Assembly (NCBI RefSeq): GCF_000803645.1
Contig: NZ_CP009122.1
Coordinates: 224,501 to 288,500, forward strand
Reading direction: 5' to 3'
DNA: 64,000 bases
Source of the DNA: Sphingopyxis fribergensis
GTDB taxonomy: Bacteria; Pseudomonadota; Alphaproteobacteria; Sphingomonadales; Sphingomonadaceae
Made by a program: the position numbers and the translations under genes. The notes under the pieces are model-generated. The model worked only from the letters and a program-made list of their open reading frames with translations, was not told the DNA's origin and ran no database searches. Of the stretch, positions 1-8,919 are shown piece after piece (position 1 is the stretch's first letter; each line of letters begins with the position of its first letter).

Positions 1-707
1 TCGGCCATGTCGAACTGGTCCGTCAGGATCACTGGGGATTTTCCGCCAAGTTCCAGCGTCACAGGCGTGAGATTGGCCGCCGCCGCGCGCATGACGTGCC
101 GGCCGACCGTGGTTGACCCGGTGAAAATCAGGTGATCCCATTTGGCGCCGGAGAATGTCTCTCCCTCCTCCGGACCGCCTTCAATCACGGCGACTTCCTC
201 CGGGGCGAAGTAGCGGGCGATCAGATCGCCCATCAGCGCGGACGATTTCGGCGTGAATTCCGAGGGCTTTACGACAGCGCGGTTGCCCGCGGCAAGAATG
301 CCGGCGAGGGGCGAGAAAACCAGATTATATGGAAAGTTCCAGGGGCCGATAATGCCGACCACACCGAGCGGATGATATTCAACCCGGGCTTCGGCATCGT
401 GAGCGAGACTCTCGTAGAACTCCGGTTGCATCCATCGTTCGACTTGAGCACTTGCGAGCCGTAGCGAGCCAACAGCGGCAAAGACGTCAGCGATGATCGT
501 CTGGATCGTGCTTCTGTGGCCGAAATCCTCTGACAGGGCGGCGGCAACCGCATCCCTGTTTTCCACAAGGAGCGCTATGGCGCGGCTCAGGCGATCGATC
601 CTGATGGCGGCGGAGGGAAATCCATCGGCGATATAGGAGTGTCGCTGGCGGTTGATGATGGTTTCGAGCCGGCTCTTGAAGTCCATGTTCGGGGCCTTTT
701 CGGTCAT
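1..707 (-). CDS. Coniferyl-aldehyde-type aldehyde dehydrogenase, N-terminal half (runs off left edge)
   Basis: This would oxidise an aldehyde to its acid with NAD(P)+. Only the first 235 codons are inside the window; the part with the catalytic cysteine lies beyond the left edge. Visible motifs are GPWNFP at residues 121-126, KPSEFTP near 148, IFTGSTTVG near 194-202 and TLELGGKSP with the general-base Glu at 219. The start ATG at 707 gives MTEKAPNM; a second ATG seven codons later is possible. It lies 29 bp downstream of the alcohol dehydrogenase on the same strand, so the pair probably takes an alcohol to an acid. It is a paralogue of the full-length gene at 29522-30958, which also follows an alcohol dehydrogenase. 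The family is clear; the substrate is not. Confidence 0.9.
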   Translation of the reverse strand, partial: MTEKAPNMDFKSRLETIINRQRHSYIADGFPSAAIRIDRLSRAIALLVENRDAVAAALSEDFGHRSTIQTIIADVFAAVGSLRLASAQVERWMQPEFYESLAHDAEARVEYHPLGVVGIIGPWNFPYNLVFSPLAGILAAGNRAVVKPSEFTPKSSALMGDLIARYFAPEEVAVIEGGPEEGETFSGAKWDHLIFTGSTTVGRHVMRAAAANLTPVTLELGGKSPVILTDQFDMA

Positions 708-736
708 GCCGGTGGTTCTCGGCAGATATGGAGAGA

Positions 737-1855
737 TCACAGCGCGCCGATGCGGAGCACGGGTTTCAGCGTCTTGCCGCTTTCGCTATCGGCAACGGCT
801 TCATTGATCTGGTTGAACTCATAAAAGCGGATCAGCTTGTCGAAGGGGAATTTCCCTTGCTTCCACAGCGCGATCATGTGCGGGATGAAGGTCTTGGGCG
901 TGGCCTCACCCTCAAGCGCGCCGCCGATCGACTTGCCGAAGAGCATGTCCATGGCCGAAAGAGTGAATTCGGCACCAGGTTTTGGCACCCCAACCAGCAT
1001 CGCGCGCCCCCGCATCTTGAGGACATCGACGCTCTGACGGATCACCGCAGGCACAGCGGTCGTATCCAGCGTATAGTCGACGCCCCCCGCCGATAGTTCG
1101 CGGATGGTCTCCACCGTATCAGCTCCGGCTTTCACCACATGGTTCGCCCCGACCTGCCTCGCGAGATCAAGCCGATTGTCATGCAGGTCGACAGCGATGA
1201 TCGTCGTGCAGCCCACCGCGGACGCTGCCATGATAGCGGCAAGCCCGACCGCTCCGGCGCCGAAGACCGCGATCGAGCTGCCCACCTCCGGCCGGAGCAC
1301 GTTGATGACTGTCCCCGCGCCCGTCTGGATACCGCAACCCAGAGGGCCGAGCAGCGCGAGATCGACGTCCTTGACCACCTTAACCGCATTGCGTTCACTG
1401 GCGAGGGCATATGTTGCAAAGGACGATTGGCCGAAGAAGCTTCCGCTGATCGCTTCTCCGTGACAGGTGATGGTTGGGCTGCCATCGAGCCGACGGCCAC
1501 TGAAATTCAGGGGCATGACATTGTCACAATAGACGGTGTGTCCAGTCACGCAGTTGGAGCATTTGCCGCAATGGGTCATGGTGAGAACGACATGATCGCC
1601 AACCGCCAGCGTCGTCACATCCGGCCCGATCTGTTCAATCACGCCAGCGCCCTCATGGCCCAGCACGGCTGGGAGAGGTGTGGGGAGATCCTGGGCGCGC
1701 ACGCTCATGTCCGTATGGCAAACACCCGTCGCCACAATCCGGATGAGCACTTCGTCGCCCCGAGGGGCGTCTAGTTCAGCAGAGGCCATTTCCCATGCGC
1801 CGCCATGGCATGGCGTCAATGCTGCAACGATATCGGTCACTCGATCTTCTCCCAT
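737..1855 (-). CDS. Zinc-dependent aryl/benzyl-alcohol dehydrogenase (MDR family)
   Basis: A 372-residue medium-chain alcohol dehydrogenase of the XylB/AreB aryl-alcohol type, which oxidises aromatic primary alcohols to aldehydes. Catalytic zinc ligands are C46 (in GVCHTD), H67 (LGHE) and C174 (GCGIQTG). The structural zinc set is C96, C99, C102 and C110. The nucleotide-binding loop GAGAVG is at 199-204. The ATG at 1855 is used here; a GTG at 1840 with GGGAG eight bases upstream gives a protein five residues shorter and is equally plausible. It is the first gene of a two-gene unit with the ALDH that follows. Its substrate could be benzyl alcohol or 2-phenylethanol, which would suit the phenylacetate genes next door, but that is inference. 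Confidence 0.9.
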   Translation of the reverse strand: MGEDRVTDIVAALTPCHGGAWEMASAELDAPRGDEVLIRIVATGVCHTDMSVRAQDLPTPLPAVLGHEGAGVIEQIGPDVTTLAVGDHVVLTMTHCGKCSNCVTGHTVYCDNVMPLNFSGRRLDGSPTITCHGEAISGSFFGQSSFATYALASERNAVKVVKDVDLALLGPLGCGIQTGAGTVINVLRPEVGSSIAVFGAGAVGLAAIMAASAVGCTTIIAVDLHDNRLDLARQVGANHVVKAGADTVETIRELSAGGVDYTLDTTAVPAVIRQSVDVLKMRGRAMLVGVPKPGAEFTLSAMDMLFGKSIGGALEGEATPKTFIPHMIALWKQGKFPFDKLIRFYEFNQINEAVADSESGKTLKPVLRIGAL

Positions 1856-2824
1856 TTGATCTATTTTTGTCTAATATCGGCTCGATGACGCTATCCAGCG
1901 AAGTCCGATCACGGCATGCGGCGGCGCTTGTCGCGGAGCCTGAATTACGTCACCAATGTCCAATTGCTGATCGGGCCAGGATCCTCGATGTACCGACCCT
2001 GTCGTGAAACACGCGATTGCGGATAGATTGCGCGCCCGATCCCGACAGGCCATGCTGTCGTCAGCAACAGAAATATTGGTTGAGCTGGCATTGCCAGCAT
2101 CCTCTCAAACTGCTTCATGTCGTTGACCTGAACATCACGGTGACGGCGCGCTCGGTCCCCTGTCCATCAGCTTAAGAGCGCCCCTCAGCTTAGCGCTTCT
2201 ATTGATGGCGCGTTTGCGCCTGCGTGCAGACAATTGCGCATGCGTGCTCTTCTTTCCGGGTGGAAGACCGAAATGATCCTGCCGTTTCCGGATGCGAGGA
2301 AGGAGCGACACGAGTTGGGGATTGTCCCGAAGCAAAAGGGTCGAAGATCAGATTGTAATGCAACTGACCTCCGCCGTGCTGATTGGGCCACGAAGAGGAA
2401 TGGCTCGATCCTGTCACGGGAAAGAGTCTGGGCCTCAATATTCGCACGATGAAGGTGGTTCGACGATCGACAGGCTGAATTGGCCTGCCGGAGACGAGAT
2501 GCAAAATACCCGATGCCTCTCGGGACTGGACAACCGATGTCGTCGATCGGTATGATATTTTATGTGCGGTCGAAACCTCTGCGGTGTCACTCCGTCAGAT
2601 TCCATTGCGTCTGCACAGGTGCCGGCCCTCTGGGGTGGAGGCGGCAAGCGCACGGTGCCGATAACGATCCGTTTGCGCAAGGCCCACTCCGGCACGAAAG
2701 CTTGCCGAACAGGTTGCTGCTTTCCCCGAGAGATATCATCGAGACGCCGACGGGTCGGACAAGCCTACCCCAGGAAGGGCTGCGGCTCGTGCTGCGTTAA
2801 CTGCTATGTCGCTGCCCACACCGC
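1856..2824. other. Gene-free stretch with a possible eroded crotonase remnant
   Basis: I find no intact gene in these 970 bases. Around 2610-2815 on the plus strand, pieces in different frames resemble the C-terminal third of enoyl-CoA hydratases (a VPALWGGGGKRT-like piece, then ARKLAEQVAAFPERYHR). The pieces are broken by stops and frame changes, so at most this is a decayed remnant. The rest shows only short overlapping frames on both strands. Confidence 0.3.
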
Positions 2825-3412
2825 CTAGCTGGGCAGGCCCTTCAGAAAAAGATCGACGACCATGTCGGCAAGCTGGTCTCCATTGATTTCTCCCGCAGGG
2901 TCAAACCAGGTATGAGTCCAATTGATCATGCCAAAATACAGCATGGTCAAAGCTCGTCGCTTTCCCTTGTTCTTGCCCAGTGTGGTGGCGCGATCGACAA
3001 TAATACCGTCAACAATATCGAGAAGCCTTCTCTCGGCCTCTATGATGGCCGATCTCCGCTCGACGGGTAGCTTGTCGAGATCATTGATGAGAACCTTGTG
3101 CCGATAGGATGCGTTGGCGTAGAGCTTCATGAAGCCATGGGTCAGGGCCTTTAAACGATCGGCGGAATCCGGCAGGTCAGAAACCTCATCGGCGGAGGCG
3201 CGCAGCGCTTCGACATGCCCGATCATGATCTCGAACAGTATATCCTCCTTGGAGGAAAAATAATGATACAATAACGACTTCGAGATACCTGATGCTTTAG
3301 CAAGATCTGCGATAGAGCTTCCCAGAAATCCAGTTTCACCGTACAGCCGCGCGGCTATTTCGACGATCGCTTCGCGCCGGTCGTCATAGTCTGCCGCCTG
3401 TGTCCTCGCCAC
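2825..3412 (-). CDS. paaR: TetR-family regulator, PaaR-like repressor of phenylacetate catabolism
   Basis: A 195-residue TetR protein, last in the paaABCDE direction and 68 bp after paaE. The N-terminal helix-turn-helix is clear (ASGISKSLLYHYFSSKEDIL). The opening VARTQAADYD and overall length match the TetR-type PaaR proteins that control paa genes in other Proteobacteria, which are generally thought to respond to phenylacetyl-CoA. The GTG start at 3412 is chosen because GGAG lies eight bases upstream and the protein then begins where the family does; an in-frame TTG at 3472 has no such site. It is the natural candidate to bind the GACCG-N2-CGGTC palindromes upstream of paaA and styA. Family and start are supported; ligand and targets are inferred. 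Confidence 0.85.
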   Translation of the reverse strand: MARTQAADYDDRREAIVEIAARLYGETGFLGSSIADLAKASGISKSLLYHYFSSKEDILFEIMIGHVEALRASADEVSDLPDSADRLKALTHGFMKLYANASYRHKVLINDLDKLPVERRSAIIEAERRLLDIVDGIIVDRATTLGKNKGKRRALTMLYFGMINWTHTWFDPAGEINGDQLADMVVDLFLKGLPS

Positions 3413-3480
3413 GCATATATCTCCAAAGCCAGATTCTTCATCGGCTATGCCAGAGGGCGCGCGCGAGGCCAAGCAGATGC

Positions 3481-4554
3481 TCAGGCGTCGAAGTCCACCG
3501 AGACGTCATCGGTCAACGGCATGGCCTGACAGGTAAGGATGTAGCCCTGAGCGATTTCGTCAGCCGAGAGGCCGTAGTTCGCTTCCATATGCACATCTCC
3601 GGTCACAAGCTTGGCCCGGCATGTCGCGCAGACACCTGCTTTACAGGCATAGGGGGCGGACATGCCGGCCGCGCGGGCATTTTCCAGGATGCTGCCGCGC
3701 GCGCTGTCGAAGCTGATCGAGCGCCTGCGTCCATCAAGCGTGACGCTGACCTTGCGACCCTGTGACTGGCGCTCCAACGCTGCCCGCTGCTCCGCGTTGC
3801 CAGCGGGCCTGTCGGCCGTAAAACGCTCGGCCAAAATAGAGGATGAGGGCACATCCTTGGCGAGGAGCGCGGCCTGGGCTGCATCCATCATAGCGCCAGG
3901 TCCGCACAGAAATGCTGCCTCGATCGTCGAGGGATCAACCAACCGCTCGAAAATATCACCTAGTTTCTCAGCTTCAAGACGACCGTTGAAGAGTTCGATA
4001 TCCTCTTCCTCGCCGCTCAGGAAATGATGGACCTGAAGTCGCCCCATATTGCGGTTCTTGAGGGCAGAAAGCGTCTCGAGAAACATCACTGAGCCGCTGT
4101 GCCGATTGCCATAAAGCAAGGTGAAACGGCTCTCAGGCTCTTGCGCCAGCATCGTCTTGATGAGTGACAGGATCGGCGTGATGCCCGAGCCCGCCGCAAT
4201 ACCAAGATAATGTGCGCGGCGCGCAGGCGTGAATTTCCAGGTAAAGCTGCCATGGGGAGACATTGCCTCCAGGCGGTCACCCTGCTTGAGTTCGCTGTTC
4301 GCCCAGGATGAGAACTGCCCGCCGGGAACCTGCTTGATCGCGACCCATAGCGCGCCTTCGTCTGGCGATGCACAAATCGAATAATTTCGCCGTACATCGT
4401 CGTTTTCGAACAAGCGTCGAAGGGTCAGGTGTTGTCCAGGACTGAAAGCGAACGCATCGCCGCAGTCTTCCGGCAAAGCGAGGCGAACCGCGACGGCGTC
4501 GTCGGTCTCGCGCCGAACCTCGGCGACGGTCAGTTCGTGAAATGCGACGGACAA
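3481..4554 (-). CDS. paaE: PaaE, reductase component of the phenylacetyl-CoA 1,2-epoxidase
   Basis: PaaE passes electrons from NADPH through FAD and a [2Fe-2S] cluster to the di-iron oxygenase PaaABC. The 357-residue protein has an N-terminal FAD-binding region with RRNYSICASP, an NAD-binding region (GIAAGSGITPILS) and a C-terminal plant-type ferredoxin domain with cysteines at 304, 309, 312 and 342 (C-x4-C-x2-C-x29-C). I place the start at a TTG (4554), giving MSVAFHELTV, because AAGGAGAG lies just upstream and the gene begins ten bases after the paaD stop. The open frame continues another 93 codons upstream, but that stretch lies inside paaD and is not part of the protein. Confidence 0.95.
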   Translation of the reverse strand: MSVAFHELTVAEVRRETDDAVAVRLALPEDCGDAFAFSPGQHLTLRRLFENDDVRRNYSICASPDEGALWVAIKQVPGGQFSSWANSELKQGDRLEAMSPHGSFTWKFTPARRAHYLGIAAGSGITPILSLIKTMLAQEPESRFTLLYGNRHSGSVMFLETLSALKNRNMGRLQVHHFLSGEEEDIELFNGRLEAEKLGDIFERLVDPSTIEAAFLCGPGAMMDAAQAALLAKDVPSSSILAERFTADRPAGNAEQRAALERQSQGRKVSVTLDGRRRSISFDSARGSILENARAAGMSAPYACKAGVCATCRAKLVTGDVHMEANYGLSADEIAQGYILTCQAMPLTDDVSVDFDA

Positions 4555-4564
4555 GGGTCTCTCC

Positions 4565-5062
4565 TTAATGACATTTGAAGCGGTCGAACGGCTCCAGGCA
4601 GTCTTCGCACTGCCAGAGCGCCTTGCATGGCGTCGATCCGAAACGGCTGACTTCATGGGTCGCGGCGGATCCGCATCGGGGACACGCTGCTGCCTCCCTA
4701 TTGCGCAGCGAGGACATCGAAGCGCCGCGTGGCGGCGGCGCAATGCCATAAGCCTTGAGTTTTTCACGGCCCGCGTCGCTGATCCAATCGGTCGTCCATG
4801 GCGGCGAGAGTACCGTCCGGATGCCGACTTCACCGAATCCGGCGTGATCCAGAGCGTGCCGCACGGCCTGCTCGATCACAAGAGTGGCGGGACAGCCGCT
4901 ATAGGTCGGGGTGAGCAGGACAGTTGGGGGTGAGCGTTCTATAGCCCTGACGATTCCCAACTCGACCACAGAGATTGCGGGGATCTCAGGGTCGGGCACA
5001 TCGCACAGGACATCGCGCACCCGGTCCTCGAAGCTGGGCGAAGAGATGTCACCAGCGTGCAT
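4565..5062 (-). CDS. paaD: PaaD, Fe-S assembly factor for the phenylacetyl-CoA epoxidase
   Basis: PaaD (165 residues) belongs to the MIP18/DUF59 family and is thought to help mature the iron centres of the PaaABCE complex. The N-terminal DUF59 region contains DPEIPAISVVELGIVR. The C-terminal end carries a zinc-ribbon-like set of cysteines at 127, 130, 152 and 155, with further cysteines at 146 and 164. Its start overlaps the end of paaC by 14 bp, which suggests translational coupling. Confidence 0.95.
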   Translation of the reverse strand: MHAGDISSPSFEDRVRDVLCDVPDPEIPAISVVELGIVRAIERSPPTVLLTPTYSGCPATLVIEQAVRHALDHAGFGEVGIRTVLSPPWTTDWISDAGREKLKAYGIAPPPRGASMSSLRNREAAACPRCGSAATHEVSRFGSTPCKALWQCEDCLEPFDRFKCH

Positions 5063-5822
5063 CGGGAAAACTGCGTGGGATATGCTGCATCACTGCAAGC
5101 AGGTGACCGAGATGTTCGCTGTGCTTGCCCTGGCGGCCGCCGGTGACAGGCCGGTGCTGTGCAGGCAGGTCCAGCCTCGCTTCAGCAAGTGATTGCGCGA
5201 CGATGAGGTCGAAAGGCTCGCGAAGTTTGGCGCGGTCGATGCCGATGCGAGTCTCGATCATCGCTTCGTCCACCGCATCATTGACGAACAGTTCGTCGAT
5301 GAACCGCCAATTCCATTCCAGGCCATCGATCATGCGCCGACGGCTTTCCTCGGTGCCATCGCCCAAGCGGATTACCCACTCGCGCGCGAGGCCTGCATGA
5401 TATTCGGTTTCCTTGACGGCTTTCGCGGCGATTGCTGCAAGTTCGGAATCCGACGATGCGGTCAGCGCCCCGTAGAGCAGGTTCTGGAACGTCGAGAAAA
5501 AAAATTGCCGCGCCATTGTGCGGGCGAAATCGCCATTGGGTTGCTCGACCAGCAGGCAATTGAGAAAGTCGAGTTCGTCCCGGTGAAAGGCGAGGGCGTC
5601 AGCATCCCGGCCGCCATTTTCGATCTCAGCGGCATGCGCCAGCAGCAGCGTCCCCTGGCCAATCAGGTCGAGCCCAAGATTGGCAAGCGACAAATCGACT
5701 TCGACCGAGGGCGCGTGTCCGCACCATTCGGACAGGCGCTGACCCAGGATCAGAGCGTCGTCGCCCAATCCGATCAGATAGGCCACATGCGCCTCGCGGA
5801 CGATCACAGCATTGTCCATCAC
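5049..5822 (-). CDS. paaC: PaaC, structural subunit of the phenylacetyl-CoA 1,2-epoxidase
   Basis: PaaC (257 residues) is the ferritin-like partner that holds PaaA in the epoxidase and binds the CoA substrate region; it is not itself the catalytic di-iron subunit. The family hallmark NLGLDLIGQ is near residue 50, and the length matches known PaaC proteins. It starts within the paaB stop (ATGA overlap) and its end overlaps paaD, so the ABCDE genes are tightly coupled. Confidence 0.95.
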   Translation of the reverse strand: MMDNAVIVREAHVAYLIGLGDDALILGQRLSEWCGHAPSVEVDLSLANLGLDLIGQGTLLLAHAAEIENGGRDADALAFHRDELDFLNCLLVEQPNGDFARTMARQFFFSTFQNLLYGALTASSDSELAAIAAKAVKETEYHAGLAREWVIRLGDGTEESRRRMIDGLEWNWRFIDELFVNDAVDEAMIETRIGIDRAKLREPFDLIVAQSLAEARLDLPAQHRPVTGGRQGKHSEHLGHLLAVMQHIPRSFPDARW

Positions 5823-6103
5823 ATATGCCTCACGGCGTCGGGCAGGTCATAGAAGGTCGGATGCCGATAGACCTTGTCCTCGGCCGGCGCGAAAAGAGGG
5901 CCGGCTTGTCCAGGGTCGGACGCAACGATGTCGGCCGAGCGTACTGTCCAGATGCTCACCCCCTCCATGCGGCGGGTATAGGTGTCCCGAGCATGGCGAA
6001 GCGCCAGTTCGGCGTCGGGCGCGTGGACAGAGCCGACATGCTTGTGGGACAGTCCGCCGCGCGCGCGGACGAAAACCTCCCAGAGAGGCCAATCATTACT
6101 CAT
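5819..6103 (-). CDS. paaB: PaaB, small subunit of the phenylacetyl-CoA 1,2-epoxidase
   Basis: A 94-residue PaaB protein, beginning with WPLWEVFVRARGGLSHKHVGSVHAPD, the signature region of the family. PaaB bridges PaaAC heterodimers and may take part in electron delivery from PaaE. Usual length. It lies 13 bp after paaA and overlaps paaC by 4 bp. Confidence 0.95.
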   Translation of the reverse strand: MSNDWPLWEVFVRARGGLSHKHVGSVHAPDAELALRHARDTYTRRMEGVSIWTVRSADIVASDPGQAGPLFAPAEDKVYRHPTFYDLPDAVRHM

Positions 6104-6116
6104 CGTCGTGTTCCAA

Positions 6117-7100
6117 TCAGGCTGCGAGGCGCTGGCGCCGCTTCATTTCATAGGCATCGGCAGCTTCACGCACCCAGGCGCCATCTTCCCATGCCTTGCG
6201 TCGTGCCTCGATCCGCTCCCTGGCGCAGGGACCTTCACCACGAACGACGGCAAAGAACTCCTCCCATTCGATGGCGCCGAAATCATAACCGCCGCGCGCC
6301 TCGTTCCAGCGTAGGTCGGGATCCGGGATCGTAAGACCAAGCAATTCCGCTTGCGGCACGGTTGCGTCGACGAATTTCTGGCGCAACTCATCATTGGTGT
6401 CGCGCTTGATACGCCAGCGCATCGATTGTTCGGAATTGGGCGACTGGTCGTCAGGCGGACCGAACATCATCAGGGCAGGCCACCACCAGCGGTCCAGCGC
6501 ATCCTGTGCCATGCGGCGCTGCGCCGACGTGCCGGCCGCCAACGTCATCATGATTTCATATCCCTGGCGCTGGTGGAAGCTCTCCTCCTTGCACACCCGT
6601 ACCATGGCCCGTGCATAGGGGCCGTAGGAGGTCCGCTGGAGGGGCACCTGGTTCATGATGGCCGCACCGTCCACCAGCCAGCCGATCGCGCCGATGTCAG
6701 CCCAGGTCGGGGTCGGATAGTTGAAGATCGTGCTGTACTTGGCTTTGCCCGCATGTAGTGCATCGATCATCTCGGCGCGGCTCGCCCCGAGTGTCTCGGC
6801 GGCCGAATAGAGATAGAGACCGTGGCCACCTTCGTCCTGCACCTTGGCGAGGAGGATGGCTTTGCGGCGGAGGGAAGGTGCGCGGGTGATCCAGTTACCT
6901 TCAGGAAGCATGCCGACGATTTCGCTGTGGGCGTGTTGCGAGATCTGCCGGATCAGCGTCCGGCGGTAAGCTTCGGGCATCCAGTCCTTGGGCTCGATGA
7001 ATTCGTCCGCGGCGACGCGCGCCTCGAACGCCGCGACAAGATCAGCCGGCTCGACGCTGCGGACCCCAGGGTCGGCCTTTTGCAATTCGGTCGTGTACAT
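6117..7100 (-). CDS. paaA: PaaA, catalytic di-iron subunit of the phenylacetyl-CoA 1,2-epoxidase
   Basis: PaaA (327 residues) epoxidises the aromatic ring of phenylacetyl-CoA with O2, the committing step of the pathway. The di-iron ligand region [19 protein letters not shown] is near residue 125, and the second ligand helix with [11 protein letters not shown] is near 205. The ATG at 7100 is preceded by GAGGAG. It opens the paaABCDE operon; the 65-bp gap upstream holds a near-palindromic promoter/operator. Confidence 0.96.
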   Translation of the reverse strand: MYTTELQKADPGVRSVEPADLVAAFEARVAADEFIEPKDWMPEAYRRTLIRQISQHAHSEIVGMLPEGNWITRAPSLRRKAILLAKVQDEGGHGLYLYSAAETLGASRAEMIDALHAGKAKYSTIFNYPTPTWADIGAIGWLVDGAAIMNQVPLQRTSYGPYARAMVRVCKEESFHQRQGYEIMMTLAAGTSAQRRMAQDALDRWWWPALMMFGPPDDQSPNSEQSMRWRIKRDTNDELRQKFVDATVPQAELLGLTIPDPDLRWNEARGGYDFGAIEWEEFFAVVRGEGPCARERIEARRKAWEDGAWVREAADAYEMKRRQRLAA

Positions 7101-7130
7101 GGCTCAAAATCTCCTCGAACATGGTGATAT

Positions 7131-7159
7131 TATTAATCGACCGCTCGGTCAACTAATAA
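7131..7159 (-). promoter_or_regulatory. paaA promoter with GACCG-N2-CGGTC operator in the spacer
   Basis: The 12-bp palindrome GACCGCTCGGTC occupies 7139-7150 and sits in an AT-rich, partly symmetric surround (ATTAAT on one side, ACTAAT on the other). Read leftward toward paaA, a weak -35 box TTATTA (7159-7154) and a -10 box TTAATA (7136-7131) are 17 bases apart. The palindrome begins three bases into the spacer and ends two bases before the -10. An overlapping TTGACC/TATCAC pair (7152-7147 and 7129-7124) is an alternative reading. The styA site has the same palindrome with the same layout. Confidence 0.65.
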
Positions 7160-7165
7160 CTGCGA

Positions 7166-8368
7166 TCAAGGTTGCGCGAGCAGCATGGCGATGCCCTGTC
7201 CGACCCCGATGCACATCGTGCATAGTGCGTAACGCGCGCCCCTATCCGCCATTTCGATGGCCGCCGACTGCGCAAGACGCGCGCCCGACATGCCCAGTGG
7301 ATGCCCAAGAGCAATCGCACCGCCATTTGCATTCACATGGTCCGCGTTGTCGGGAAGGCCGAGTTGGCGCAGGACAGCGAGGCCTTGCGAAGCGAATGCC
7401 TCGTTGAGCTCGATGACGTCGATGTCCTTGAGTGCGACACCGATCCGCTCGAGAAGTCGCTGTGTAGCCGGTGCAGGCCCGATCCCCATGATCCGGGGCG
7501 GGACGCCGGCGACGGCCATGCCAACGATCCGCGCGATCGGATTAAGGTTATATTTCTCGACACTGGCCTGCGATGCGATCAGCAGGGCTGCAGCGCCGTC
7601 ATTAACGCCGCTGGCATTGCCCGCGGTGACACTACCGTCAGGGCGAACGATCGGCCTGAGTTTCGCGAGCGCTTCCATGCTGGTTGCGCGTGGATGCTCG
7701 TCGCGGTCGACGACGATCGGATCGCCCTTCTTCTGCGGGATGGTGACGGGCACGATCTCGCGCGCGAGGCGGCCGTTCTCCTGAGCCCGCGCCGCGCGCG
7801 CCTGACTTTCTACGGCGAAGCGATCCTGATCCTCGCGCGAGATCTGGAAGTCGTCCGCGACGTTCTGGGCGGTCTCCGGCATCGAATCGACGCCATATTG
7901 CGCCTTCATCAGTGGGTTGACGAAGCGCCAGCCGATGGTCGTGTCGAATATCTGTGCTTCGCGCGCAAAGGCGCTTTGCGCCTTTCCGGTCACGAACGGA
8001 GCGCGCGTCATGCTCTCGACGCCACCCGCAACGATCAGATCCGCATCACCCGACCGGATCGCGCGGGCGGCGTAAGCCACCGCATCCAGGCCCGACCCGC
8101 ACAGTCGATTGAGCGTGGTGCCGGGGGCGCCCTCGCCAAGGCCGGCAAGTAGGGCGGCCATTCTGGCAACGTCGCGATTGTCCTCGCCCGCCTGGTTGGC
8201 ACAGCCGAGCACGACATCGTCGATGCCGTTCCAGTCGATCTGGGGATGGCGTTCCTTGAGCGCGCGAATTGGAATGGCGGCCAAGTCGTCCGCGCGCACT
8301 TGCGCCAATGCTCCGCCATAGCGTCCGATTGGCGTCCGGGCGGCGTCACAGATAAATGCTTCAGGCAT
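7166..8368 (-). CDS. paaJ: PaaJ, 3-oxoadipyl-CoA / 3-oxo-5,6-dehydrosuberyl-CoA thiolase
   Basis: A 400-residue thiolase that makes the two thiolytic cuts at the end of phenylacetate beta-oxidation, releasing acetyl-CoA and succinyl-CoA. The nucleophilic cysteine is C90 (NRLCGSG), with H356 (GHPLG) and C386 (CMCIGVGQG) completing the active site. Close PcaF-type thiolases share all of these, but the position between paaI and paaA makes PaaJ the better name. Its start overlaps the end of paaI by 8 bp. Confidence 0.93.
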   Translation of the reverse strand: MPEAFICDAARTPIGRYGGALAQVRADDLAAIPIRALKERHPQIDWNGIDDVVLGCANQAGEDNRDVARMAALLAGLGEGAPGTTLNRLCGSGLDAVAYAARAIRSGDADLIVAGGVESMTRAPFVTGKAQSAFAREAQIFDTTIGWRFVNPLMKAQYGVDSMPETAQNVADDFQISREDQDRFAVESQARAARAQENGRLAREIVPVTIPQKKGDPIVVDRDEHPRATSMEALAKLRPIVRPDGSVTAGNASGVNDGAAALLIASQASVEKYNLNPIARIVGMAVAGVPPRIMGIGPAPATQRLLERIGVALKDIDVIELNEAFASQGLAVLRQLGLPDNADHVNANGGAIALGHPLGMSGARLAQSAAIEMADRGARYALCTMCIGVGQGIAMLLAQP

Positions 8369-8831
8369 CTGATTGAAGTCCTTCGATTACAGGCCTGCCG
8401 AGCGATCGGCTCAGGCCTTGCATGGTAGCGACGACACGGCCGTCCTCGCCAAATACAGTGATTGCGTAGCTGCCTGTCCTTCCACGCACGGCCAACTCGC
8501 GTGCTTCCGCCACCAGCCGTTCCCCTGGGTGGCCGGCGTCTATGAACGCAATCGCACAGCTCTGAGCGACGGCAGCGACGTTGCGGGAGTTGCAGGCGTA
8601 GGCAAATGCCGAGTCGGCAAGCGCGAAGATCATCCCGCCATGAGCAGTGCCATGGCCGTTCGTCATTGCCGACGTCAGTCGCATCGACACGCGGCTCATT
8701 CCTGCATCCGCCGCTTCCAGGGTCAGGGCCCACGCGGTCCCGGTTCCCTCTTTCGACAGCAGGTCAATGGCGACCCGCCAGGCGAGATGCTCGCTGGGAG
8801 ACCGGGAGAGATTTCTGTGGTTCAACATCAT
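8361..8831 (-). CDS. paaI: PaaI, hotdog-fold acyl-CoA thioesterase
   Basis: A 156-residue PaaI thioesterase, thought to hydrolyse ring-hydroxylated or stalled phenylacetyl-CoA intermediates and free trapped CoA. The hotdog signature NGHGTAHGGMIFALADSAFAYACN is present (about residues 58-81), including the family Asp in LADSAF. It is the first gene of the leftward paaIJ unit and is divergent from paaG across an 88-bp gap with a GACCGGTC site. Confidence 0.92.
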   Translation of the reverse strand: MMLNHRNLSRSPSEHLAWRVAIDLLSKEGTGTAWALTLEAADAGMSRVSMRLTSAMTNGHGTAHGGMIFALADSAFAYACNSRNVAAVAQSCAIAFIDAGHPGERLVAEARELAVRGRTGSYAITVFGEDGRVVATMQGLSRSLGRPVIEGLQSDA

Positions 8832-8856
8832 TCCACCTTAGCCGCACGATTAGGAC

Positions 8857-8885
8857 TTGCCAATAATAGTTCGACCGGTCATTCT
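8857..8885. promoter_or_regulatory. Candidate PaaR site between paaI and paaG
   Basis: The 8-bp perfect palindrome GACCGGTC is at 8873-8880, in the divergent region between paaI and paaG. It keeps one full half-site (GACCG) of the palindrome found before paaA and styA; the other half is degenerate. Leftward, a possible TTCGCA / TATTAT pair flanks it with a 16-base spacer; rightward, TTGCCA at 8857 could be a -35. The operator role is inferred from the two better copies. Confidence 0.45.
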
Positions 8886-8919
8886 GCGAATTAAGGGCAG
8901 CATGTCCGCCGGAGGATGC

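Noticed and set aside
4555..4833. 93-codon upstream extension of paaE
   Set aside because: It lies inside paaD in another frame; the TTG with AAGGAGAG at 4554 fits the family start.
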